NCBI GenBank assembly: GCA_963701735.1
Contig: CAVPBI010000017.1
Span: 210,223-274,222, forward strand
DNA length: 64,000 nucleotides
Direction: 5' to 3'
From: CAWABB01 sp963701735
Lineage (GTDB): Bacteria > Bacteroidota > Ignavibacteria > UBA10030 > UBA6906
Shown here: piece by piece, positions 57,101 through 64,000 of the stretch
Position numbering within the stretch: position 1 is the stretch's first letter
Layout of the letters: each line of letters starts with the position of its first letter
Translations under genes and position numbers: made by a program
Notes under the pieces: model-generated
The model's database searches: none
What the model saw: only the letters and a program-made list of their open reading frames with translations
What the model was told of the DNA's origin: nothing

Positions 57101-57293
57101 CATTGATGAACGGGCTGGCGGCCCGGAAGGCAAAGTCATTCAAGAGAATCCCACCGTTCAGATAGACGTCGACAGTGGCTGCAGCCGGGTCGGCGGAATT
57201 GTGGATGACCTGCAGGCGGGCGTCCGCGTGTGCGGTCCCGACGGCCCCGAAGATAGCGAGAAAACCTGCCGAAAACAGTGATTTGAGGCTCAT
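54195..57293 (-). CDS. Secreted protein of four tandem DUF4397 domains with T9SS sorting domain
   Basis: Intact, 1032 aa from ATG 57293 (AGGGG upstream; a longer start is possible). Signal peptide SLFSAGFLAIFGAVGTAHA. Four consecutive 228-residue units, each beginning ARLQVIHNAADPAAA and containing NFESNPDGRATGFG, EFFALHGATDAPTVDVVARG and AFGLYAALVDGTVIAFPV, then a C-terminal T9SS tail, QNYPNPFNPSTLISFSI to ETKKMMLVK. Each unit is a DUF4397-type beta-sandwich pair. Units 2-4 are nearly identical at DNA level. Likely a long surface-anchored, perhaps adhesive, protein. The gene is divergent from GDPD. Confidence 0.9.
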   Translation of the reverse strand: MSLKSLFSAGFLAIFGAVGTAHADARLQVIHNSADPAAATVDVYLNGGILLNDFAFRAASPFINAPAGVPFNVGIAPGNSTSAADTLKNFVFTLADGETYVAIANGVLNPANFESNPDGRATGFGIFVKSGAKEAGSGGNVEFFALHGATDAPTVDVVARGVATLVDNAAYGDITGYIPVPPASYTLDVKDASGTVTVASYTADLSGLADGSAVVFASGFLSPANDQNGEAFGLYAALVDGTVIAFPVKTPSARLQVIHNAADPAAASVDIYLDGAPLLNDFAFRAATPFIDAPAGTPINIGVAGGSSTSAADTLKNFQLTLADGETYVAIANGVLNPANFESNPDGRATGFGLFIKAGAKEAGSGGNVEFFALHGATDAPTVDVVARGVATLVDNAAYGDITGYIPVPPASYTLDVKDASGTVTVASYTADLSGLADGSAVVFASGFLSPANDQNGEAFGLYAALVDGTVIAFPVKTPSARLQVIHNAADPAAANVDIYLDGALLLNDFAFRAATPFIDAPAGTPINIGVAGGSSTSAADTLKNFQLTLTDGETYVAIANGVLNPANFESNPDGRATGFGLFIKAGAKEAGSGGNVEFFALHGATDAPTVDVVARGVATLVDNAAYGDITGYIPVPPASYTLDVKDASGMVTVASYTADLSGLANGSAVVFASGFLSPANDQNGEAFGLYAALVDGTVIAFPVKTPGARLQVIHNAADPAAANVDIYLDGALLLNDFAFRAATPFIDAPAGTPINIGVAGGSSTSAADTLKNFQLTLTDGETYVAIANGVLNPANFESNPDGRATGFGLFIKAGAKEAGSGGNVEFFALHGATDAPTVDVVARGVATLVDNAAYGDITGYIPVPPASYTLDVKDASGMATVASYTADLSGLADGSAVVFASGFLSPANDQNGPAFGLYAALVDGTVIAFPVDVTSVDLVGSTIPDKFELTQNYPNPFNPSTLISFSIAEAQFASLKVFNSIGQEVATLVNGEVKPGIYNATFNAAGLPSGTYFYRLVTNSFVETKKMMLVK
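54485..57220 (-). repeat. Four direct 684-bp repeats inside the DUF4397 gene
   Basis: The anchor GATGACCTGCAG recurs at 55152, 55836, 56520 and 57204, exactly 684 bp apart each time, so the register is a whole number of codons (228). Differences between units 2, 3 and 4 are a few scattered bases, mostly synonymous; unit 1 (next to the signal peptide) is the most divergent. This points to recent duplication or ongoing gene conversion. Confidence 0.9.
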
Positions 57294-57339
57294 CGCATTC
57301 CCCTGTGAGTATGGTTGATTGTGAGATTGATTTTTGGAA

Positions 57340-57364
57340 CTGTTCAATTACGCTATCTGAACAG
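57340..57364. promoter_or_regulatory. Inverted repeat in the divergent promoter region
   Basis: CTGTTCA (57340-57346) and TGAACAG (57358-57364) are perfect 7-bp inverted repeats around an 11-bp spacer, in the AT-rich 213-bp gap between the DUF4397 gene and GDPD. Operator-like; no regulator gene nearby. Confidence 0.4.
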
Positions 57365-57506
57365 GGCCATTTCATGTTTAGTTCCGATTTAGTCGATTTA
57401 TACGAAAAAATAGTTAACGATTTTTCGGGTGATTGGGTTGACAGAAATGGTGGGCAGACGCCTGATTGTTGCGGTGCCGTTCGTCGGTAACTATATTGAC
57501 TAACTG

Positions 57507-58307
57507 ATGAGCCCGATTCCCAATATCTTCGACCGCGGCAAGTCCAACCGCCCGAACAACTCCCATTCTGGTGGCTCCCGTCCCTTCATCATGGCCCACC
57601 GCGGGAATATGGTCCGATGTCCTGAGAACACGCTCGCGGCATTCTGCCAGGGCGTCGCCGATGGTGCTGACATCATCGAGACAGACGTCCGCATCTCCTC
57701 CGACGGGGTTTTCGTGTGCATGCACGACGAAACGGTGAACAGAACGACGGACGGGTCTGGCCGGGTAGTCGACTTGCCGCTGAAGGAACTCAAGAGGCTG
57801 TCGGCCTCAGGGGGAAGAGAAGAGTTCCGGGACGAACGTATCCCGACGTTTCAGGAGTTCTGTGAAGTCATCCCCCCCGGGATCCACCTGGCGGCGGAAC
57901 TGAAAGCCGATGAGTTCAGTGATGAGAAAGTCTGCAGGCGGTTTGCGGCGGAACTCGACAGGCTGGGCGTGCGGGGACGAACGATGGTGCTGTCATTTCA
58001 CAGAGAAAAGCTCGAGGCGTTCGGGGAGAGTGCGCCGGATGTGGAGGCCGGGTTCCTGACTCTCATGAGACCGTGTCCGTGCAACACGTTCAAGCTGCAG
58101 GGACCACTGTGGCCCGTGCTACTGATGAATCCGTTCTATGTCATGTGGGCCCATGCACGCAAGCAGATGGTGTGCCCGCTCGACCCCACGCCCGACAGGC
58201 TGCTGCGCTTCTACCTCTGGATGGGCTGCGATGCGATTCTTTCGAACGATCCCGGCGTGACGCGGCAAGAGATCGCGCGGCTGCGAAGGGCTTACAATCG
58301 CGCCTGA
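57507..58307 (+). CDS. Glycerophosphodiester phosphodiesterase (GDPD) family protein
   Basis: Intact, 266 aa. TIM-barrel enzyme that cleaves glycerophosphodiesters to glycerol-3-phosphate and an alcohol. Catalytic blocks: FIMAHRGNMVRCPENTLAAF (HR...PENT), ADIIETDVRISSDG (E-x-D metal ligands), VFVCMHDETVNRTTDGSG (second catalytic His), and IHLAAELKAD. No signal peptide, so cytoplasmic. A 60-residue insert near FYVMWAHARKQMVCPL precedes the final barrel strand (GCDAILSNDPG). Confidence 0.92.
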   Translation: MSPIPNIFDRGKSNRPNNSHSGGSRPFIMAHRGNMVRCPENTLAAFCQGVADGADIIETDVRISSDGVFVCMHDETVNRTTDGSGRVVDLPLKELKRLSASGGREEFRDERIPTFQEFCEVIPPGIHLAAELKADEFSDEKVCRRFAAELDRLGVRGRTMVLSFHREKLEAFGESAPDVEAGFLTLMRPCPCNTFKLQGPLWPVLLMNPFYVMWAHARKQMVCPLDPTPDRLLRFYLWMGCDAILSNDPGVTRQEIARLRRAYNRA

Positions 58308-58346
58308 CCGATTCGGCCGGGCGCACGTGGGGTGTCGACAAAACAG

Positions 58347-58374
58347 CGGGCGCCGGGGGAGGACCCGGCGCCCG
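58347..58374. terminator. Hairpin terminator after GDPD
   Basis: Perfect 11-bp stem CGGGCGCCGGG / CCCGGCGCCCG with a 6-nt loop, followed by GCTGTTCGATT; between convergent genes, 40 bp after the GDPD stop. Confidence 0.7.
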
Positions 58375-58434
58375 GCTGTTCGATTGACCATGGGAGCAGA
58401 AAGAGCAAGAAGACAGACGGCGCGGTTCGGACTG

Positions 58435-59049
58435 CTATTTAGCTATCCGCGACACCAGATCGTCCCGGTCCACAATCGAATCCTCTCCAAACCAGATCGT
58501 CCAGAGGACTTCCGCGAACCTCTGATTCACGATCGCGGCCTTTTCCTTCCCGCTGATCACCGGGACAATCGTCCCGCCGGGGAACCACCGGAGAATGAAC
58601 GTGTCGTTTTCCTTCACCGGTGCGTCAAAGTAGCCGAGGAACGTGTCGATCGAGGGCTTCAATGAAGCGAGCTCTGCGGCAGTCGCGTTTTCCTTGAACC
58701 CGTCGCTGTACGCCCCGCGGATCTGCTCGACCGTCACTTCGCGGGCGAAATCCATCGTGATCTGCTTCGCATTCCCGTCAACCGTCATTGCCTTCAGGAC
58801 TTCCTTCGTCGATCCGCCCGGCGGATTCTCCATGTAGTGCGCCATCCCGTACACCTTGAAGACGAATTTCTTCCGGACCGTGACGCCGGTGATCGAGAGC
58901 GCGTACTGTTTCTCTCCCGATGAGATGGTGACTGTTGCCGGGAAAGATTTCTCAGTCGAGGGCTCGACGACTTTTTCCTGAGCGGCGGCGATGCCCGTAA
59001 CGAACAGGAATGCGGCGACCAACAATGCAGGGGTGATGCAGTACTTCAT
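58435..59049 (-). CDS. Exported chalcone isomerase-like protein
   Basis: Intact, 204 aa from ATG 59049. Signal peptide MKYCITPALLVAAFLFVTG ending AAAQ. The chalcone-isomerase-like fold is marked by SGEKQYALSITGVTVRKKFV, FKVYGMAHYMENP, ITMDFAREVTVEQIRGAYSD and TFLGYFDAPVKENDTFILRW. Bacterial members lack proven chalcone substrates and may bind fatty acids or small lipids. Stands alone. The 248-bp gap upstream (59050-59297) holds no gene, but has an 8-bp inverted repeat at 59185-59222. Confidence 0.82.
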   Translation of the reverse strand: MKYCITPALLVAAFLFVTGIAAAQEKVVEPSTEKSFPATVTISSGEKQYALSITGVTVRKKFVFKVYGMAHYMENPPGGSTKEVLKAMTVDGNAKQITMDFAREVTVEQIRGAYSDGFKENATAAELASLKPSIDTFLGYFDAPVKENDTFILRWFPGGTIVPVISGKEKAAIVNQRFAEVLWTIWFGEDSIVDRDDLVSRIAK

Positions 59050-59297
59050 GGGTTTTCCTCCGGACATTGCGTGAGATCTCTGACGCCGATGAAGCTAGCG
59101 AACCTCATATGAAGAAGCAAGGAGGACACCCCTCGCAACAGCACCGCGCAATAGCTCGGGCATGGCAGAGTGTGGATCCCGCCGGGTTCGGATACGGTCC
59201 GTGGATCGGGCGGGTCCGAACCTTGTGGCATTGTCACGCGCGGGAGGCGGAGGGAGACGATGGAATCCCGCAGAATCGGACGAAATGCGCCTTTCCG

Positions 59298-61049
59298 CTA
59301 CTTGCCCTTCAACGCCGGCAGCGCCATCATTTCGGCCCGCGTCACGCGCTTCACAACGGTCCGCTGCCACTGAGTGTCATACCACATGACGTAGTGGTCG
59401 CGGTCGGGGAAGGCATCGACAGCCGCGAGGTTCGATGTTCTGTCGGCAAATGCGCACAGGATCACGTTCTCATCCAGGGAGGGGTCCGGATGCCGGTACC
59501 CGAACACCCACCCCTTGCTCGGAATCGATCGGACGAACACCAGAGCGTGACTCAGGCCGGCAGCCTCGATCGTTTCGTATGGTTCGCGAATCTGATCGGT
59601 GAGCCGCCTGACGTGGATCAGCCTTTCCGGAACGAACGTCAGGAGGGCCACCACGGCCGAGACGGCCAGAAATGCCGGCACGAATCCGGCGTGAACCGGG
59701 AAGCGCCGCGAGACCCACGCGTGCGACATCATCACGCCGCGGGCAGAGAGGAGCACCAGCGGGACGAGCATTTCATAGTAGTAGACCGGTCCAGCGTCAG
59801 ACACGCCGGGGGCCCAGTAGAAGAGGTAGGCGGCCGAGAGCGAACCGATGATCCCGGCAGCGATCTTGTCGCCCTCCGTCAGCTTGAAAAAGAACGGCAT
59901 TGCTGCAAACATCAGGCTGAGCGGGAACCCGAACAGGAACGCGTTCAACCGTATGAAGCTGACCGCCAGGTTGTTGAGTGCCATCACCGGAGTGTGTCCG
60001 TACACCCCGAATCCCATGGCCTCCTCTGCATTGTAGTAGTTGAAGGGGAATGTGAAGGCGTTCCCCGTGATGTCCTGGTTGTACCACAGCGTTGCGCCGA
60101 TCATGATGGCCAGGCCCGCCCCCGACGCGCCGATGACGGCCAGGGTGCCGCGCTTACGACGGGCCGCATCAGCGACGAGGAGGACGCCGAACGGTAACCC
60201 GTACCCGACGGCTGTGAGTGGTCTGATGTTGAACGCCAGCCCGAGTGCCAGACCTCCGGCGAATGCGGCGAGCAACCCCATCGGCTCTCCCGCGCGCTGC
60301 CGGGCTATCAGCAGCAAGAGGAAGAACAGCCCCAGAGCAAAGGTGGCGGTCGTGTGGCTCAGGAGCGTTGACGATACGAGATAGAAGAATGGCGAGATCG
60401 CGGTGAGGCCCGCGGCGACAATGGCCGTGCGCCTGTCCCATTCAAGGCGCCGTGCAATCATATACACCAGCAGGATAATCAGGATGCTGATCAGGACCGT
60501 TGCTGCGTACCGGGTTCCGACCAGGAGCCCGAGTGCGATAACTGCCGGATGCCCCAGCCCGTACTTCCCAACCCACTGACGGCTGTCGTTGATGAGAAAA
60601 ACGTTGTCGAAGCTCGCCTGCGCGGGGGGCGGTGGATTCGCGGTTCTTCCGAGCAGCAGCGTCCGTGCCTGAAAGACGTACGTGTTCTCATCGTCCGTTA
60701 CCTCCGTCTGCTTGAAGACGGTCGTGATGCTCAGGACCATGAGCAGCCCCGCCGCGATCATGAGCGGCGCGAGAATCTTCCATGCGCGGTTCAGCGGGAG
60801 GAGGTGCAGACGGACCCCGCTTCTCACCAGTGCGGCAGCCAGAAGGACCGTGGCCGGAAACAGCAATGCGACCTTCCAGAACATCGAGGCGAGCTGAGCC
60901 TGGCGAAACGAGAAGAGAACGACCGCTTTGTCGCGGAGGTAGTCGAATTCGCTGAAGACGAAAAACCCGTTCACCCAGGCGACGGCGCCGTAGATCGCCA
61001 GGAGAGCGAGACCGGCACAGGTGAGGACGAGCGTGGAGCGGCGGGGCAT
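59298..61049 (-). CDS. GT39-like multi-pass membrane glycosyltransferase
   Basis: Intact, 583 aa with about 12 hydrophobic helices and a soluble C-terminal tail of about 100 residues. The first periplasmic loop carries TEVTDDENTYVFQARTLLLG, the Asp-Asp/Glu motif of GT-C (PMT/ArnT-like) enzymes that use lipid-phosphate sugars. Probably transfers a sugar to a lipid or protein outside the inner membrane. It lies 47 bp downstream of the FAD oxidoreductase on the same strand, likely one transcription unit. Sugar and acceptor unknown. Confidence 0.8.
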   Translation of the reverse strand: MPRRSTLVLTCAGLALLAIYGAVAWVNGFFVFSEFDYLRDKAVVLFSFRQAQLASMFWKVALLFPATVLLAAALVRSGVRLHLLPLNRAWKILAPLMIAAGLLMVLSITTVFKQTEVTDDENTYVFQARTLLLGRTANPPPPAQASFDNVFLINDSRQWVGKYGLGHPAVIALGLLVGTRYAATVLISILIILLVYMIARRLEWDRRTAIVAAGLTAISPFFYLVSSTLLSHTTATFALGLFFLLLLIARQRAGEPMGLLAAFAGGLALGLAFNIRPLTAVGYGLPFGVLLVADAARRKRGTLAVIGASGAGLAIMIGATLWYNQDITGNAFTFPFNYYNAEEAMGFGVYGHTPVMALNNLAVSFIRLNAFLFGFPLSLMFAAMPFFFKLTEGDKIAAGIIGSLSAAYLFYWAPGVSDAGPVYYYEMLVPLVLLSARGVMMSHAWVSRRFPVHAGFVPAFLAVSAVVALLTFVPERLIHVRRLTDQIREPYETIEAAGLSHALVFVRSIPSKGWVFGYRHPDPSLDENVILCAFADRTSNLAAVDAFPDRDHYVMWYDTQWQRTVVKRVTRAEMMALPALKGK

Positions 61050-61096
61050 GGTAGCGTGGCCGGCGCCCCCGGGGGGAGGTGGTGAGGTCCTCCGGG

Positions 61097-62731
61097 TCAG
61101 CGCTGCGCGCCCTCCTCGTGGTATTCGGCTTCGGCATTCACGGACCAGATGTTCTCCTTTGTGCGGACATTGTCGACGATGTTGTCCACGACCGCCATGG
61201 CGGTCAGCATGGAGTGGTCCATGTTGTTGTACTTGTGCATCCCGTTCCGGCCGATGAGGAAGAGGTTTTCGTACCCGTCCAGGAACCTGCGCACGCTGGG
61301 GAAATCTTCGTACCCACCGAAGTATCCCGGGTACGCCTTCGGCATCCGAAGCACCACCCCTTCCACGAAATCAGCCCTGTCAGCAAGTCCAAGGGAGCAG
61401 AGTTCGGACACGCCAAGCTTCAACAGGTCTTCATCGGAGCCGGTCCAGAGAGCATCGCCCTCCTGACAGAAGTACTCGAGTCCCAGCCAGGTCTCGTCCC
61501 GGTTCCGGATGAGGTAGGGGCTCCAGTTGTTGAACACCTGGATGCGCCCGACCTTGACGTCTCTCTCCTGAACATAAATCCAGCTGTCGGGGAGCGTGCC
61601 TTCCCGGGGCGCGAGCTTCCGGAACAACAGGCCTACGGTGATGAAGTCGCGATACTGGAGGGCGCCTGCAGCGCGTTTGACGGCTGCGGGGACGCTTCCG
61701 TTCATGCTCCGCACCAGATCGCGGACGGGCATGGTGGAGAGCACGTAGTCGCCCTTCAGCGTCTCGATCGCTCCGGTCGCTTCGTTCCTGACCTGCACTC
61801 CGCGAACGCGGTGACCGTTTGCGTCCACGCCTACGACGGTGGACCGCATGCGGATCTCCCCGCCGCGGCGTTGCACCTGCGCCGCGACCTCTTCCCACAT
61901 CTGGCCCGGTCCGTACTTCGGGTAGAGAAAGTATTGAATGAGACTGGTCTCGGTCGTTGACTTCTTGCCGTTTCTCCCGACGTTGAGCGTGCGCTTGATC
62001 GCGTCGAGCACCGCTTTCGAGATAGAAAGCCCCTTGATGCGCTGGGCTCCCCAGTCCGGCGTGATCTCGGTGCAGGGGACTCCCCAGACCTTCTCCGTGT
62101 AGTCTTTGAAGAACGTCAGATAGAGCTCTCGCCCGAACCGGTTGATGAAGAAATCCTCGAGTGACTTCTCCGGAGTGATGGGGGACAGCCGCGCGCGCAC
62201 GTAGCTCAATCCGATGCGGATGACATTCAGCATGCCGAGGTTCGTCAGGGTCTTCGGGCTGAGCGACAGCGGGTAGTCGAAGAATCGTCGGCGATAGAGG
62301 ATGCGCGACAACCGTTTTCGGATCAGCATCACCCGTTCCTCCTGATCCGGGTCGGGACCGGGCTCGCTGACCGCGAGGTCACGGGTCATGTTCCGGTATG
62401 TGATCTTGAACGATTCGCCGAACTGGCCGTTCACATGCTGCAGCGGGAGGATGTCAAGCCACCAGTTCATCACGCGCGAGGACTTGGAAAAGAAACGGTG
62501 GCCGCCGATGTCGATCCGGTTGCCTCTGAAGTTCACGGTCCGGGCGATGCCGCCGACCTGGTCGGAGGCCTCGATCACGATGGGGTGGACGTCAGTTCGG
62601 CGGAGGAGCTCCAGTGCGGCGGTGAGGCCTGCCGGCCCGGCGCCGATGATGATTGCCGTTTTCCTGTGTTCGGACACGATGCGGGTTCCTACCTTCTGCG
62701 GGCTGCCTGACAGGCGTTCTTCACCCACCAT
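61097..62731 (-). CDS. FAD-dependent amine oxidase/protoporphyrinogen-oxidase-like protein
   Basis: Intact, 544 aa. N-terminal Rossmann motif AIIIGAGPAGLTAALELLRR (GxGxxG), VIEASDQVGGIARTV, then GNRIDIGGHRFFSKSSRVMN; the C-terminal FAD block is FLIGRNGMHKYNNMDHSML. The GGHRFF and FFKDYTEKVWG patterns are those of the UDP-galactopyranose-mutase-like and amine-oxidoreductase proteins found in polysaccharide loci. Cytoplasmic. It probably pairs with the GT39-like gene 47 bp downstream. Start at ATG 62731; GTG 62677 would trim the leader. Confidence 0.85.
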   Translation of the reverse strand: MVGEERLSGSPQKVGTRIVSEHRKTAIIIGAGPAGLTAALELLRRTDVHPIVIEASDQVGGIARTVNFRGNRIDIGGHRFFSKSSRVMNWWLDILPLQHVNGQFGESFKITYRNMTRDLAVSEPGPDPDQEERVMLIRKRLSRILYRRRFFDYPLSLSPKTLTNLGMLNVIRIGLSYVRARLSPITPEKSLEDFFINRFGRELYLTFFKDYTEKVWGVPCTEITPDWGAQRIKGLSISKAVLDAIKRTLNVGRNGKKSTTETSLIQYFLYPKYGPGQMWEEVAAQVQRRGGEIRMRSTVVGVDANGHRVRGVQVRNEATGAIETLKGDYVLSTMPVRDLVRSMNGSVPAAVKRAAGALQYRDFITVGLLFRKLAPREGTLPDSWIYVQERDVKVGRIQVFNNWSPYLIRNRDETWLGLEYFCQEGDALWTGSDEDLLKLGVSELCSLGLADRADFVEGVVLRMPKAYPGYFGGYEDFPSVRRFLDGYENLFLIGRNGMHKYNNMDHSMLTAMAVVDNIVDNVRTKENIWSVNAEAEYHEEGAQR

Positions 62732-62961
62732 TGTAGATTCTACCTGGATCCACCGGGCCCCCGAACGTTCGCCGCTGTCGTTTTTCCCTCAGCGAATGCA
62801 ATGACACCGATGTCATACAGTGATAGGTCACAAAGAACATGCCACGAAGCCAGCCTGCGATTCCAGGAAAGTGCCGTTCCGGATCCAGCCTCGCCGCCTT
62901 GCTTCTCTGCGGACGTTTCGCTAACCTCCGGATCATTCCCAATCACCCCTGTCTCGCCCCC

Positions 62962-64000
62962 ATGCTCCTGCTGCGGTATCTTGCGGGTATCCTGATCGGT
63001 CTCCTGATACTTGCGGGCTGTGCCGGCACGCAGCCGCCTGATATCCAGCCGGGGGCCAGCCGCGATTCGACCATTCACCACACTGCCCGTGTGGATTCGA
63101 CCGGCCCATGGGCAATCCACGTCCTGTCGGTCGACCTGACAGATCCCGGGAACGTCGTCTCATCAGCCAGGCCGGCTCGGGGAGTTCCTGGCAGGGAGAC
63201 CACCAGCGGCATGGCGGCTCACCAGAAAAGCCCCGGCGTTCTCCCGGCCGCCGCGGTCAACGCCGATTTCTATACGGGCGAGGGGTACACGATCAGCTCA
63301 CAGGTGATCGCCGGCGAGATCGCCCAGACGGAGTCCGGGAAACAGTCCGATACATGGTCGGCACGATTCCGAGAGCAGTTCGGCGTCACGCGAGGTGGTC
63401 GGATCCTCATGGAGCGGATGAAGTTTTCAGGCATGGCGGTATTCGAAAACGGCGGGAGGTACCGGATCAGTGGCATCAACGCCGCGTCCACTGGCGGACG
63501 GGGGATCATGATTCTGACAGGCTACGCCGCAGCGGATACGGTATCGACTGACACATCCACCCGGTCGATTTCGGCAGTGCGGGTCGGGACCCGCGGCGAC
63601 ACGACGCTTGCCGTGGTGAATGGGACGCGCCCGGACCGGACTGCCCGGCTGGGTCGCGACGTCCTGATCATCCGATGGAATCCCGATTCTGTCTCGATTC
63701 CGTCACAGCACTGCGAGGCAGGGGACACGCTTCGCCTCGTGATGGGGTTCGCCGGGCACGACGATCCGCCTGAGGTCCTGATCGGAGGGCTGCCGCGCGT
63801 CGTGATCGATGGCCGGCTGAATCCGGCGCTCTCGATGGATGTGGGCGGACCGCCGGCCGATTTCGCCCGCAAGCGGCATCCGAGGACCGGCATCGGAGTC
63901 ACGAGGGACAGCACGACGCTCATCCTGGTCACGGTGGACGGCCGCCAGGCCGGAAGCGTGGGCATGACCCTCGCAGAGTTCGGGAACCTGATGCTCTCGC
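62962..64000 (+). CDS. Phosphodiester glycosidase (NAGPA/DUF2233) lipoprotein, 3' partial
   Basis: Open from ATG 62962 to the end of the window, at least 346 aa. Lipoprotein signal MLLLRYLAGILIGLLILAGC with lipobox LAGC. The core family blocks are PAAAVNADFYTGEG, LSMDVGGPPADFARKRHP and RTGIGVTRDSTTLILVTVDG, then RQAGSVGMTLAEFGNLM. This is the NAGPA-type phosphodiester glycosidase domain, which cleaves phosphodiester-linked sugars; the catalytic NLDGGGS loop would lie just beyond the window. The 230-bp gap before it holds only an ATGACA-CCGA-TGTCAT inverted repeat at 62801-62816. Confidence 0.82.
   Translation, partial: MLLLRYLAGILIGLLILAGCAGTQPPDIQPGASRDSTIHHTARVDSTGPWAIHVLSVDLTDPGNVVSSARPARGVPGRETTSGMAAHQKSPGVLPAAAVNADFYTGEGYTISSQVIAGEIAQTESGKQSDTWSARFREQFGVTRGGRILMERMKFSGMAVFENGGRYRISGINAASTGGRGIMILTGYAAADTVSTDTSTRSISAVRVGTRGDTTLAVVNGTRPDRTARLGRDVLIIRWNPDSVSIPSQHCEAGDTLRLVMGFAGHDDPPEVLIGGLPRVVIDGRLNPALSMDVGGPPADFARKRHPRTGIGVTRDSTTLILVTVDGRQAGSVGMTLAEFGNLMLS

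Overview
The window is a GC-rich bacterial chromosome segment. It most likely comes from the Bacteroidota/Ignavibacteria (FCB) side of the tree. Three proteins end in a type IX secretion (T9SS) sorting tail with the YPNPFNPST/SPNPFNPST signature (27945-29814, 49360-51543, 54195-57293), and the promoter before tRNA-His is TTG-N20-TATATTTG, the Bacteroidota-type -33/-7 pair. I see no phage, insertion sequence, CRISPR array or rRNA.

Layout. 1-2426: end of an Agl23-like membrane protein, an ApbE flavin transferase and a GT2 glycosyltransferase. 2655-5539: a Tat-exported Gfo/Idh/MocA oxidoreductase and a secreted sugar-isomerase/DUF1080 fusion, closed by a terminator. 5930-8127: two unrecognised envelope proteins. 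8210-10551 (minus): ECF sigma factor, zinc-finger anti-sigma factor and a lipoprotein. 10720-13828: promoter, tRNA-His, hisS and a MIO-type ammonia-lyase. 13876-21589: seven coupled or closely packed genes for surface polysaccharide (DUF456, UMF1-type MFS, GT4, flippase, NodB-like deacetylase, GT4, EamA). 21685-27533: a zinc-ribbon mini-protein, a DUF3298 protein, paired amidohydrolases, an exported racemase-like protein and a UroD-like protein. 27945-42489: a secreted beta-propeller protein, tRNA-Ser, an M16 protease and three large carbohydrate-active or similar proteins. 42734-45076: a dihaem peroxidase and a haem-bearing porin. 45193-47431 (minus): a caspase-fold lipoprotein and its truncated paralogue. 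47786-53838: serA, a 19-bp tandem repeat, a VIT-domain protein, an ATP-grasp relic and a sodium:solute symporter with its partner. 53873-64000: a CDGSH protein, a four-repeat DUF4397 surface protein, GDPD, a chalcone-isomerase-like protein, a GT39-like protein, an FAD oxidoreductase and the start of a phosphodiester-glycosidase lipoprotein.

A dominant oddity is the number of broken frames. I reconstructed 27 frameshifts; 23 behave as one extra base and only 4 as one missing base, on both strands, with no shared slippery motif. Many other long genes are perfectly intact. An insertion-biased sequencing or assembly error is the simplest reading, so most of these genes are annotated here across the shift as probably functional.

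The most biologically interesting places are: tRNA-His, which lacks the encoded G-1 and has A73, directly in front of a HisRS with an unusual motif 2; the ammonia-lyase translationally coupled to that hisS, whose MIO triad is Ala-Cys-Gly; the caspase-like lipoprotein with a catalytic-domain-less tandem paralogue; the peroxidase/haem-porin pair; and the 684-bp DUF4397 repeats.
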